From contig NZ_BCSH01000061.1 of the NCBI RefSeq assembly GCF_001570765.1, positions 1 through 50,704 of the forward strand: a stretch of 50,704 nt of DNA, read 5' to 3'. The translations under genes were made by a program, and so were the position numbers. This document shows, one piece after another, positions 42,827 to 50,704 of this stretch. The stretch comes from Nocardiopsis listeri NBRC 13360 (lineage in GTDB: Bacteria; Actinomycetota; Actinomycetes; Streptosporangiales; Streptosporangiaceae). The notes under the pieces were generated by a model, which did no database searches, was not told where the DNA came from, and was given only the letters and a program-made list of their open reading frames with translations. Each line of letters begins with the position of its first letter. Positions within the stretch are counted from its first letter, which is position 1.

Positions 42827-43489
42827 TTAGAGCCGCGCGGTGAGCCGTTCCTTGAGGGCGACCGCCGCGGCGCGGGGGTCCTCCGCCTCGGTGATGGCGC
42901 GCACCACGACGACACGCGAGGCGCCGGCGTCGAGCACCTCGTCGATGGTGGTCAGGTCGATGCCGCCGATGGCGAACCAGGGTCGTTCGGTTCCCAGAGC
43001 GGCGGCCCTCTCCACCAAGGCCGGGCCGGCGGCCGGGCGTCCCGGCTTGGTGGGGGTGGCCCAGGTCGGTCCGACGCAGAAGTAGTCGCTTCCGGTTTCC
43101 TCGGCGGAGGCCATGGCGGCTTCGATGTCGTTGTTGGATCGCCCGATGACGGGGTCCGCGCCGATGATGTCCCTGGCCATGGACACGGGCAGATCGCGCT
43201 GACCCAGATGCAGGACGTCGGCGCGCACAGCGCGAGCGATGTCGGCGCGATCGTTGACGGCGAGCAGCGCGCCGTGGCGTTCGCACGCCTCACGCATGAC
43301 CTCCAGCGCGGCGAGCTCCTCTCGGGCCTCCAGCCCCTTGTCCCGGAGCTGGACGATGTCCACACCTCCGGCAAGGGCCGCGTCCGTGAACTCGGCGAGG
43401 TCACCGCGCTCGGTACGGGCGTCGGTGCACAGGTACAGAAGGGATGCGTCCAGGCGCTCGCGCAGGCTGGTTCCGTGGTTGGTCCTCAC
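42827..43489 (-). CDS. thiE: Thiamine-phosphate synthase
   Basis: Joins HMP-PP and thiazole phosphate to thiamine phosphate. The 220-residue TIM barrel has [45 protein letters not shown], the pyrophosphate loop [16 protein letters not shown] (family: VGP-x-(F/Y)-x-T-x-TK), and [11 protein letters not shown]. The GTG at 43489 follows TAGTGT by 7 bases, so it is likely leaderless. It faces away from thiOSG, separated by the Rv2175c-type gene, and has no THI element of its own. Confidence 0.94.
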   Translation of the reverse strand: MRTNHGTSLRERLDASLLYLCTDARTERGDLAEFTDAALAGGVDIVQLRDKGLEAREELAALEVMREACERHGALLAVNDRADIARAVRADVLHLGQRDLPVSMARDIIGADPVIGRSNNDIEAAMASAEETGSDYFCVGPTWATPTKPGRPAAGPALVERAAALGTERPWFAIGGIDLTTIDEVLDAGASRVVVVRAITEAEDPRAAAVALKERLTARL

Positions 43490-43496
43490 ACCCGAC

Positions 43497-43502
43497 ACAC
43501 TA
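43497..43502 (-). promoter_or_regulatory. -10 of leaderless thiE
   Basis: Minus strand TAGTGT followed by 7 bases and the GTG of thiE. No Shine-Dalgarno in between. Confidence 0.45.
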
Positions 43503-43577
43503 GGCCCTGGACGATGAGAGGCCCAAGGACCCACCCCCGCTTCGCCCCGCCGAGCGAGCACCGACCGCTCAGACCGC

Positions 43578-43937
43578 TCAGAAGGCCATGGCCTGGGCGC
43601 GGCGGCGCACCTCAGTACCCCGGTTCTCGTGCATGGCCTGGATCGGGGTTCCCGGAAGGGTGTCGTCCGGGGTGAAGAGCCAGCGCAGGGCCTCCTCGGT
43701 GGAGAAACCCGCGTCGGAGAGCAACACGATGGTGCCGGGCAGCCCCTTGAGGAGGTCGTCACCGTCCAGGAAGGCGGCGGGGATGGAGAGTTCTCCACCG
43801 CGGACCACGCCCATGAGGCGGTTCTCGCGGATGAACGTCTTGATCCGGTTCGGGCTGACGCCCAGCGGCTCGGCCGCCTCGCGCAGGGTCAGCCAGTCGC
43901 CGACCAGTTCGTCGATGTCGAGGTCTTTGTGTGTCAC
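43578..43937 (-). CDS. Rv2175c-family HTH DNA-binding protein
   Basis: A 119-residue protein. The N-terminal winged-helix/excisionase-like HTH covers about 8-60 ([43 protein letters not shown]), and the C-terminal Rv2175c domain about 65-110 ([37 protein letters not shown]). In M. tuberculosis this protein is phosphorylated by PknL, whose gene is adjacent. Here the kinase gene 46741-48693 lies 2.8 kb away, with the thi genes in between. GTG 43937 has GGGAGG directly before it, very close. Confidence 0.9.
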   Translation of the reverse strand: MTHKDLDIDELVGDWLTLREAAEPLGVSPNRIKTFIRENRLMGVVRGGELSIPAAFLDGDDLLKGLPGTIVLLSDAGFSTEEALRWLFTPDDTLPGTPIQAMHENRGTEVRRRAQAMAF

Positions 43938-44003
43938 CCTCCCAATCTGCCACATCCCACCGGCCACCGAGGACCGCCCGAACCCGTGAAGGGTCGTCTG
44001 GCC

Positions 44004-44009
44004 TAGGAT
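44004..44009 (+). promoter_or_regulatory. -10 of the thiO promoter
   Basis: TAGGAT, about 20 bases upstream of the start of the TPP riboswitch. No clear -35. Confidence 0.45.
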
Positions 44010-44030
44010 GGTGGGAAACGAACAGACATG

Positions 44031-44120
44031 TCCCGCGGGAGCCGGGTGGACCCGGCTGAGAGGGAGACCGAACAGTCTCCGACCGCACGAACCTGATCCG
44101 GATCATGCCGGCGAAGGGAG
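44031..44120 (+). ncRNA. TPP (thiamine diphosphate) riboswitch
   Basis: A THI element with the invariant CTGAGA (44056-44061), the ACCTGATCCGGAT segment (44091-44103), and GCCGGCGAAGGGA at the 3' end. P1 forms from TCCC near 44031 and GGGA at 44116-44119. The P3 arm GGAGAC/GTCTCC is visible. The 3' end runs directly into the purine-rich ribosome binding site of thiO (GGGAGGGGAG), so TPP binding most likely blocks translation initiation; there is no separate terminator stem. Confidence 0.95.
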
Positions 44121-44133
44121 GGGAGCGCGCACC

Positions 44134-45336
44134 ATGCGCGACTTCGAGGATTCCCACTACGGGGCCGGTTCCCACACCGATGGCGTGGTCGTTGTCGGTG
44201 GCGGCGTCATCGGGAGGGTCGTCGCCTGGCGGGCGGCCCGACACGGTCTGGACGTCACCCTGGTCGAACCCGATCCCGTCACCGAACCCGCCGACGCGCG
44301 TTCCTCCTCCGTCGTCGCGGCGGGCATGCTCACGCCCGCCACCGAGGCGGTCTTCGGTGAGGAGGAACTCATGGGACTCGGCGTCCGCTCCGCGCGGATG
44401 TACGACTCCTTCGTCGCCGAGGTGGAGGCGGACTCCGACCTGTCGGTGGGTCACCATCGCACCGGAACGCTCCTGGTCGCCTTCGACCGGGACGACCTGG
44501 CCGTCCTCGACGAACTCCATGACCTGCAACGACGTCTGGGCATCGCCACCGAGCGGCTGAACAGTCGAGAGTGCCGCCGGTTGGAACCCCACCTGGCCCC
44601 TTCGGTGCGGGGCGGGGTACTGGCCCCCGAGGATCACTCCGTCGACCCTCGCCGCCTGCTGCCGGCCCTGGCCCGGGCCGCCGAGCGCGCGGGCGCGCGC
44701 GAGGTGGCCGGGTCCGTGACCGAGGTCTCCTCTCCCGGCCCCGACGGGGCCCGACTGGGAGTACACCTGTCCGACGGCACCGTTCTGCCGACCCACCAGG
44801 TCGTCCTCGCCGCGGGTTGCCTGAGCGGCCGGATCATCCTGCCCGCGCCGGTGCTGCCGCCGATCCGGCCGGTCAAGGGACAGCTGTTGCGCGCCCGGGT
44901 ACGCGAGGGTGAACCCCCGCTCGTGGAGCGGACGGTGCGCGGCCTGGTCCGCGGCTTCCCGGTCTACCTGGTGCCCCGCGCCGACGGCGAGGTCGTCGTG
45001 GGCGCCACCCAGGAGGAATCGGGGTACGACACCGCCCTGACCGCGGGCGGGCTCTGGCAAGTCCTGCGGGACGCGCGTGAACTCGTCCCCGGGGTCACCG
45101 AACTGGAGATCACCGAGACCTGCGTGGGTCTGCGCCCCGGGTCCCCCGACAATCGACCCCTGCTGGGCCCCACCCGGGTGCCGGGTCTGCACCTTGCCGT
45201 GGGCCACTTCCGACACGGGGTGCTGTTGGCCCCCGTGACCGGAGAGGTCATGGTGCGGGCGCTCACGACCGGGGCCCTGCCCGAATACGCGCATGGATTC
45301 GCCGCCGACCGGCCGTTGTCCGGTGGCGGCGCGTGA
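44134..45336 (+). CDS. thiO: Glycine oxidase ThiO
   Basis: FAD enzyme oxidising glycine to iminoglycine for thiazole synthesis in aerobes. The 400-residue protein has the Rossmann motif GVVVVGGGVIGRVVAWRAA (17-35), AAGMLTPATEA, EDHSVDPRRLLPALARAAERAG, VLAAGCLSGRI, PVKGQLLRAR and the C-terminal FAD site GLRPGSPDNRPLLGP..HFRHGVLLAP. ATG at 44134 has a strong GGGAGGGGAG ahead. First gene of thiO-thiS-thiG, controlled by the TPP riboswitch. Confidence 0.95.
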   Translation: MRDFEDSHYGAGSHTDGVVVVGGGVIGRVVAWRAARHGLDVTLVEPDPVTEPADARSSSVVAAGMLTPATEAVFGEEELMGLGVRSARMYDSFVAEVEADSDLSVGHHRTGTLLVAFDRDDLAVLDELHDLQRRLGIATERLNSRECRRLEPHLAPSVRGGVLAPEDHSVDPRRLLPALARAAERAGAREVAGSVTEVSSPGPDGARLGVHLSDGTVLPTHQVVLAAGCLSGRIILPAPVLPPIRPVKGQLLRARVREGEPPLVERTVRGLVRGFPVYLVPRADGEVVVGATQEESGYDTALTAGGLWQVLRDARELVPGVTELEITETCVGLRPGSPDNRPLLGPTRVPGLHLAVGHFRHGVLLAPVTGEVMVRALTTGALPEYAHGFAADRPLSGGGA

Positions 45337-45362
45337 GACGAGTCGACGACATGGGAGTGACT

Positions 45363-45575
45363 GTGGAACTGATCATCAACGGCGAGAGTCGCCAGAGCAC
45401 GGCCACCACGGTCGAGGCGGTCGTACGCGACCTCACCTCGGCCGGCGACGGTGCGATCCCCGGCGGGATCGCGGTGGCGATCAACGACGAGGTGGTGCGG
45501 CGCACCGCGTGGGCCGACACGGACCTGGCCCCGGGCGACCGCGTGGACGTCCTGACCGCCGTACAGGGAGGCTGA
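45363..45575 (+). CDS. thiS: Sulfur carrier protein ThiS
   Basis: A ubiquitin-like carrier of 70 residues that delivers sulfur as a C-terminal thiocarboxylate. It starts ELIINGESRQ and ends with the required Gly-Gly (VDVLTAVQGG). GTG 45363 has GGGAG five to six bases upstream, which gives a typical 66-70 residue product. ATG 45351 and a GTG at 45333 overlapping the thiO stop (GTGA) are alternatives. The gene sits between thiO and thiG. No thiF for adenylating it is in the window. Confidence 0.93.
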   Translation: MELIINGESRQSTATTVEAVVRDLTSAGDGAIPGGIAVAINDEVVRRTAWADTDLAPGDRVDVLTAVQGG

Positions 45576-46376
<801 letters not shown>

Positions 46377-46740
46377 GCGAAGTACCACCCGCCCCGCCCG
46401 GCCGGGATCCGTGTCCGGGCAGGTCGGAGCGGTCGTCTCGGCCTTCGGTCAAGAGTCGACCGGTGCGGCGCCAAGCGAAGGTTTGGTGTCGTCCCCTACC
46501 TTGGATGGAATGTGCGTGCCGTGAGAGGGCACCGCACCCACCGAGACAGCCCAGGCGCGCGCACCCCCCGAGCGCACACGGACGGCCCGTGTGTCGCATG
46601 GTGCGGGGCCGCCGCGACCATGAACCGCGGGGCAGAACCGACTCCGGATTCCGCTATCGTGTCGGTTCGACATCTGGTGTCGGGTACGCGCCATCGGCCG
46701 CGATCTCCCGCGCTCCCCGCAGCAAGGACACAACTCCGCC
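46377..46740 (+). other. thiG-kinase intergenic region
   Basis: 364 bases without a gene. A weak 6-bp hairpin (GCCCGG 46396-46401, CCGGGC 46415-46420) may terminate thiG. TATCGT at 46655-46660 is a plausible -10 for the kinase gene, enclosed by the inverted repeat GAACCGAC (46635-46642) / GTCGGTTC (46661-46668), a candidate operator. Confidence 0.4.
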
Positions 46741-48693
46741 GTGGACATGACGACTTCCGACCCGCTTGTAGGCGCGACGCTGGACCGTCGCTACTTCGTC
46801 GAGTCCAGGATCGCCGGTGGTGGTATGGCGACGGTCTACGTCGCCCACGACCTCAGGCTGGACCGCAGACTCGCCCTGAAGGTCATGCACCCGTCCCTGG
46901 CCCAGGACCCCTCCTTCGTCCAGCGATTCATCAACGAGGCGCACTCCGTCGCCAAGCTCTCGCACCCCAACGTGGTCCAGGTCTTCGACCAGGGCGAGGA
47001 CCAGGGACACGTGTTCCTGGCCATGGAATACGTACCGGGACGCACTCTGCGCGACCTGCTCAAGGAGCGCGGTCGGCTTCCCTCCCGTCAGGCGCTGAAC
47101 TTCATGGCCCCGGTGCTGGCCGCCCTGGGCGCCGCCCACCAGGCCGGCATGGTGCACCGTGACGTCAAACCCGAGAACGTCCTCATCACCGAGGACGGTC
47201 GTGTCAAGGTCGCCGACTTCGGTCTGGCGCGCGCGGTCGAGCAGTCCAACCAGGGACTGACCCGCACCGGAACCCTGATGGGGACCGCCGCCTACCTGGC
47301 ACCCGAACAGATCGAGAAGGGCGTCGCCGACGCCCGCAGCGACGTCTACGCCGCGGGCATCATGTTCTACGAATTGCTCACCGGCGGTCAGCCGCACACC
47401 GGTGAGACCCCCATCGCCATCGCCTACCAGCACGTGAACGAGGACGTGCCGAGGCCTTCGCACTTCTTGCCGGGGCTCTCGCCCGATGTGGACGCCCTGG
47501 TCACCAAGGCCACCGAGCGCGACCCCAGGTATCGGCCCGGCAACGCCGGTCAGTACCTGGCCAAGGTGCTGGAGGTCCTGAGCACTCTGCCCGAGTCGCC
47601 CTCGGGCGCCCAGGAGCGCATGGCCCCGGTCGCGCCCACCGGCGCGGCGGGCGTCACCATGACCGCGCCCCAGCTGATCGCGGGCGGCGCGGGACCGGGT
47701 ACCGAGAACGCCACCATGGTCGTCGACATGGACGCCGCCGCCGACTACGACGACTACGGCCCGGACGACGAGGGCGGCTCCTGGTTCTCGCGCAATCGCC
47801 TGCCGGCGGTGGGCGCGGCCGCCATGGCGCTGCTCATGGGCGTGGTCGGCTGGTGGTTCCTGCTGGGCCGCTACGAACCCGTCCCCGACGTGGTCGGCGC
47901 CACGCCCGAGGTCGCCCGGGACGAGATCCGGTCGGCCGGACTGATCTACGACCTGTCCGAGGACCAGGTCTACAGCGATGTCGCCGTGGGCGAGGTGGGT
48001 TCCACCGACCCCGAGGTGGGCGAGCGGCTCTCCCCCGGCGACCCGGTGACCGTGTACGTCTCCAAGGGGCCGCAGGAGGTGGAGATGCCCGACATCGCCG
48101 GGCAGAACATCGCCGACGCCCTCAAGGACCTGGAGGACCTGGGCTTCGTCGCCGACCGGATCGAGCAGGAGGAGGTCGAGTCGCCCGATGACGATCCGGG
48201 GCAGGTCATCTCCAGCGAACCCGAGGCGGGGGCGACCGCCGATCGTGAGGAGACGGTGACGCTCACCGTCAGCAAGGGCATCCCCGTGCCGAGCCTGGCC
48301 GGTGAGGAACGCGCGGACGCCGAGTCCACCCTGGAGGAGCTGGGCCTGACGGTCGAGATCGTCGAGGAGGACAGCGAGAACGTCAAGGAGGGGCAGGTCA
48401 TCGACCAGACCCCCGACACCGGCACCAACGTGGGCCCCGGGTCCACCGTCACCCTGACCGTGTCCACCGGCCCGCCGGACGTGGAGATCCCCGACGTGCT
48501 CGGCGAGAAGATCAAGGACGCCCGCGAGACCCTGGAGGACGCCGGCTTCAAGGTCGAGGTGAAGCGCATCCTGGGCGGCCGTACCATCGGTCACCAGTCG
48601 CACTCCGGTGAGGCCCCGGAGGGCACCGAGATCACGATCACGGCGACCCCCGGCGGTGTGGTCATCGACGAGGACGACGAAGACGACGACTGA
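46741..48693 (+). CDS. PASTA-domain Ser/Thr protein kinase (PknL/PknB type)
   Basis: A 650-residue receptor-like kinase. The intracellular domain (about 10-285) is complete: Gly-rich GGGMATVY, Lys47, HRDVKPENVL (Asp141), DFG 159-161, the Thr-rich activation loop LTRTGTLMGTAAYLAPE. A juxtamembrane acidic linker, one membrane helix (about 353-376), then four extracellular PASTA repeats (each starting near VPDVVG, MPDIAG, VPSLAG, IPDVLG) and an acidic tail EDDEDDD follow. PASTA domains sense peptidoglycan fragments. The context (Rv2175c homologue, idsA, metF) suggests orthology to PknL, which has no PASTA in M. tuberculosis, so it is PknB-like in form. GTG 46741 or ATG 46747 may be the start. 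Confidence 0.95.
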   Translation: MDMTTSDPLVGATLDRRYFVESRIAGGGMATVYVAHDLRLDRRLALKVMHPSLAQDPSFVQRFINEAHSVAKLSHPNVVQVFDQGEDQGHVFLAMEYVPGRTLRDLLKERGRLPSRQALNFMAPVLAALGAAHQAGMVHRDVKPENVLITEDGRVKVADFGLARAVEQSNQGLTRTGTLMGTAAYLAPEQIEKGVADARSDVYAAGIMFYELLTGGQPHTGETPIAIAYQHVNEDVPRPSHFLPGLSPDVDALVTKATERDPRYRPGNAGQYLAKVLEVLSTLPESPSGAQERMAPVAPTGAAGVTMTAPQLIAGGAGPGTENATMVVDMDAAADYDDYGPDDEGGSWFSRNRLPAVGAAAMALLMGVVGWWFLLGRYEPVPDVVGATPEVARDEIRSAGLIYDLSEDQVYSDVAVGEVGSTDPEVGERLSPGDPVTVYVSKGPQEVEMPDIAGQNIADALKDLEDLGFVADRIEQEEVESPDDDPGQVISSEPEAGATADREETVTLTVSKGIPVPSLAGEERADAESTLEELGLTVEIVEEDSENVKEGQVIDQTPDTGTNVGPGSTVTLTVSTGPPDVEIPDVLGEKIKDARETLEDAGFKVEVKRILGGRTIGHQSHSGEAPEGTEITITATPGGVVIDEDDEDDD

Positions 48694-48721
48694 CCGCCGG
48701 GGTGGGTCCACCATCGCCGGG

Positions 48722-48751
48722 AGGGGCGGGGAGCGCGCGCTCCCCGCCCCT
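48722..48751. terminator. 30-bp perfect palindrome terminator
   Basis: A 15-bp arm palindrome (48722-48751) 28 bases after the kinase stop, followed by TCTTCC. As RNA it folds into a long GC hairpin. Confidence 0.75.
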
Positions 48752-48808
48752 TCTTCCGGTGTTCGGACCGAGGCGGCCGGCCCGCTGTGCTCACGGGCCC
48801 GCTCCCGC

Positions 48809-48814
48809 TACGCT
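48809..48814 (+). promoter_or_regulatory. -10 of the leaderless response-regulator gene
   Basis: TACGCT, 7 bases before the ATG at 48822; no Shine-Dalgarno is present. Confidence 0.45.
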
Positions 48815-48821
48815 CGGCGGC

Positions 48822-49487
48822 ATGGACGGCGAGAACATCCGGGTACTGGTGGTCGACGACCACCCCATGTGGCTCGACGCGGTCGCCCGAGACCTCGGTG
48901 AGGCGGGGATGACGGTCGTGGGCACCGCGGGCGACGGCGCCAAGGCGATGCGCATCGCACCCGCGGCCCGTCCCACCTTGGCGGTGGTGGACCTGCACCT
49001 GCCCGACACCACCGGGGTGGAGCTCACCGCCGCACTGGTCGCCCTGCCCGAACCCCCGAGGGTGCTGGTGCTGTCCGCGAGCGGGGAGAGCGAGGACGTC
49101 CTGGCCGCGGTCAAGGCCGGCGCCACGGGCTATCTCGTGAAGTCGGCCGGGCGCGAGGAACTCCTGGACGCGGTGCGCCGTGTCGATGCCGGGGACGCGG
49201 TCTACACCCCCGGGTTGGCCGGTCTGGTCCTCGGCGAGTACCGCAGACTGTCGAGCGAACACGATCGTTCACGGGAGGAGGACGACGGCACGCCGCGGCT
49301 CACGCCCCGCGAGACCGAGGTGTTGCGTCTGGTGGCCAAGGGGCTGGCCTACAAGCAGATCGCGCGGCGGCTGACCATCTCCCACCGCACGGTGCAGAAC
49401 CACGTGCAGAACACCCTGACCAAACTACAGCTCCACAACCGCGTGGAGCTGGTGCGTTACGCCATTGACCAGGGGCTGGACGACTGA
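48822..49487 (+). CDS. NarL/LuxR-type response regulator, orphan
   Basis: A 221-residue two-domain regulator. The receiver domain (about 6-125) has the acidic pocket VVDDH (10-14), phospho-acceptor Asp57 in VVDLHLPD, and Lys in YLVKSAGREEL. After a short charged linker, the LuxR HTH covers about 150-215 (LTPRETEVLRLVAKGLAYKQIARRLTISHRTVQNHVQN). No histidine kinase gene is nearby, so its partner is encoded elsewhere or it is not phosphorylated classically. Start at ATG 48822, probably leaderless. Confidence 0.92.
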   Translation: MDGENIRVLVVDDHPMWLDAVARDLGEAGMTVVGTAGDGAKAMRIAPAARPTLAVVDLHLPDTTGVELTAALVALPEPPRVLVLSASGESEDVLAAVKAGATGYLVKSAGREELLDAVRRVDAGDAVYTPGLAGLVLGEYRRLSSEHDRSREEDDGTPRLTPRETEVLRLVAKGLAYKQIARRLTISHRTVQNHVQNTLTKLQLHNRVELVRYAIDQGLDD

Positions 49488-49613
49488 GCACGCCCCGGTC
49501 GGTTCCCACCGTCCGGGGCGTCCGGCTCTTTCGGACATCATCTGTCCCTGATAGGCCGTGGATTTCGGAAAGGCCATCACCCTCCGGGGTTGGCCCGGAC
49601 TCCCCGCTCCCAC

Positions 49614-49629
49614 TATGGTCTAGACCATA
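49614..49629. promoter_or_regulatory. DasR-type (dre) palindrome over the pfkA promoter
   Basis: TATGGTCTAGACCATA, a perfect 16-bp palindrome containing TGGTCTAGACCA, the core of the DasR/GntR-family operator. Its left end also forms the -10 TATGGT, with TTGGCC 18 bases upstream (49590-49595) as -35. It lies 44 bases before the pfkA ATG, so binding would block transcription. Confidence 0.65.
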
Positions 49630-49673
49630 TGGTGCCGAGCACCAGAACACATCCAACGTCGAGGAGAAGTCGA

Positions 49674-50699
49674 ATGCGAGTCGGGGTCCTGACCGGTGGC
49701 GGAGACTGCCCTGGTCTGAACGCTGTCATCCGCGCCGTGGTCCGTAAGGGCATCAAGGACTACGGCTACGAGTTCATCGGCTTCCGGGACGGCTGGCGTG
49801 GGCCCTTGGAGGGCGACACCATGCCGCTGGACGTCAGCGCCGTGCGCGGCATCCTGCCCCGCGGCGGGACCATCCTGGGCTCCTCGCGCACCAACCTGAT
49901 GAAGATCGAGGGCGGCGTCGAGCGCGTCAAGGACAACATGGCGGGGCTGGGCGTGGACGCCCTCATCGCCATCGGCGGCGAGGACACCCTCGGGGTGGCG
50001 CGTCAGCTGCACGACCGCGGCGTCAACGTCGTGGGCGTTCCCAAGACCATCGACAACGACCTCAACGCCACGGACTACACGTTCGGGTTCGACACCGCCG
50101 TCAACATCGCCACGGAGGCGATCGACCGGCTGCACACCACCGCCGAGTCCCACCACCGCGCCCTGGTGGTGGAGGTCATGGGTCGGCACGCCGGGTGGAT
50201 CGCCCTGCACTCGGGCATGGCGGCGGGCGCCAACGTCATCCTCATCCCCGAGCGGCCCTTCGACATGGAGGAGGTCGTCAAGCACGTCCAGAGCCGTTTC
50301 GAGACGCAGTACGCCCCCATACTCGTGGTCGCCGAGGGTGCTCACCCCAAGGAAGGCCAGATGGAGCTCGCCACCGGCGAGAAGGACTCCTTCGGGCACG
50401 TGCGCCTGGGCGGCATCGGCCAGAACCTGGCCGAGGAGATCGAGCGGCGCACCGGCAAGGAGGCCCGTTCGGTGGTGCTGGGCCACATCCAGCGCGGCGG
50501 TACCCCCAGCGCCTTCGACCGGGTACTCGCCACCCGTCTGGGTGTGAACGCCATCGAGTCCGTGCACGACAAGGCCTTCGGCAAGATGGTGGGCCTCCAG
50601 GGCACCGACATCGTCCGAGTGGACCTGGCCGAGGCCACCGACACGCTCAAGACGGTCCCGGCCGAGCGTTTCGAGGAGGCCGAGGTCTTCTTCGGCTGA
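49674..50699 (+). CDS. pfkA: 6-phosphofructokinase, predicted PPi-dependent
   Basis: Phosphorylates fructose 6-phosphate at C1. The 341-residue protein is a group III PFK: VGVLTGGGDCPGLNAVI, catalytic TIDND (Asp127), VMGRHAGW, and GHIQRGGTPSAFDR. The phosphoryl-donor site reads GGEDT (Asp104) and GVPKTIDND (Lys124); Asp104 with Lys124 marks PPi-dependent enzymes, whereas ATP enzymes have Gly104. So it is likely to use PPi and work reversibly. ATG at 49674 has GAGGAGAA upstream. Complete in the window. Confidence 0.95.
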   Translation: MRVGVLTGGGDCPGLNAVIRAVVRKGIKDYGYEFIGFRDGWRGPLEGDTMPLDVSAVRGILPRGGTILGSSRTNLMKIEGGVERVKDNMAGLGVDALIAIGGEDTLGVARQLHDRGVNVVGVPKTIDNDLNATDYTFGFDTAVNIATEAIDRLHTTAESHHRALVVEVMGRHAGWIALHSGMAAGANVILIPERPFDMEEVVKHVQSRFETQYAPILVVAEGAHPKEGQMELATGEKDSFGHVRLGGIGQNLAEEIERRTGKEARSVVLGHIQRGGTPSAFDRVLATRLGVNAIESVHDKAFGKMVGLQGTDIVRVDLAEATDTLKTVPAERFEEAEVFFG

Positions 50700-50704
50700 T
50701 GCTC

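Overview
The window reads as an ordinary, gene-dense chromosomal segment of a high-GC actinomycete. It carries BldD, mIHF, a PASTA-domain Ser/Thr kinase, a Rv2175c-family regulator, an actinobacterial-type CarA active site, and many GTG or TTG starts with several apparently leaderless genes. The gene set and order would fit the Streptosporangiales/Nocardiopsis area, but that placement is inference. I see no rRNA, tRNA, IS element, prophage, CRISPR array or biosynthetic cluster. About 43 protein genes are supported.

Region 1 (1-8.8 kb, minus strand): DUF948, DUF6167, two tandem paralogous membrane proteins, alaS, ruvX, mltG and aroE. The last three are translationally coupled by ATGA/TGATG overlaps. 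Region 2 (9.2-14.8 kb): a membrane-anchored pseudokinase whose stop codon shares the palindrome CTAG with the convergent rarA, then a PAS-PAS-GAF-SpoIIE phosphatase and a 46-residue RanBP2-like zinc-finger protein. Region 3 (15-20.2 kb): aspS, a metallo-beta-lactamase-fold hydrolase, a DUF349 coiled-coil protein and a secreted DUF11-like membrane protein. hisS is missing from its usual place beside the hydrolase.

Region 4 (20.3-36.0 kb, minus strand): a long pyrimidine/nucleotide block, pyrR-pyrB-pyrC-carA-carB-pyrK-pyrD-pyrF, followed by mihF, gmk, rpoZ, coaBC and metK. It makes UMP de novo, then supplies GMP kinase, the RNA polymerase omega subunit, CoA synthesis and S-adenosylmethionine. 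Two PyrR binding-loop-like RNA hairpins were found by eye. One touches the pyrR ribosome binding site and one lies just upstream of pyrK, so the cluster may be controlled by PyrR-mediated translational repression at two points.

Region 5 (36-50.7 kb): bldD with a promoter overlapped by a BldD-box match (autoregulation), and a perfect CRP-type palindrome between bldD and pyrR. Then come a GNAT acetyltransferase, metF, a polyprenyl diphosphate synthase, a DUF418 membrane protein, an NmrA-like reductase, thiE, a Rv2175c homologue, a TPP riboswitch with thiO-thiS-thiG, a PknL/PknB-like PASTA kinase, an orphan LuxR-type response regulator and a phosphofructokinase. The phosphofructokinase has Asp104/Lys124, the signature of PPi-dependent enzymes, and its promoter carries a perfect DasR-type (dre) palindrome.

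The most interesting signals are therefore regulatory sites and sequence-level functional switches (pseudokinase, PPi-PFK) rather than a new mobile or defence system. All operator and promoter calls are by eye and need testing.
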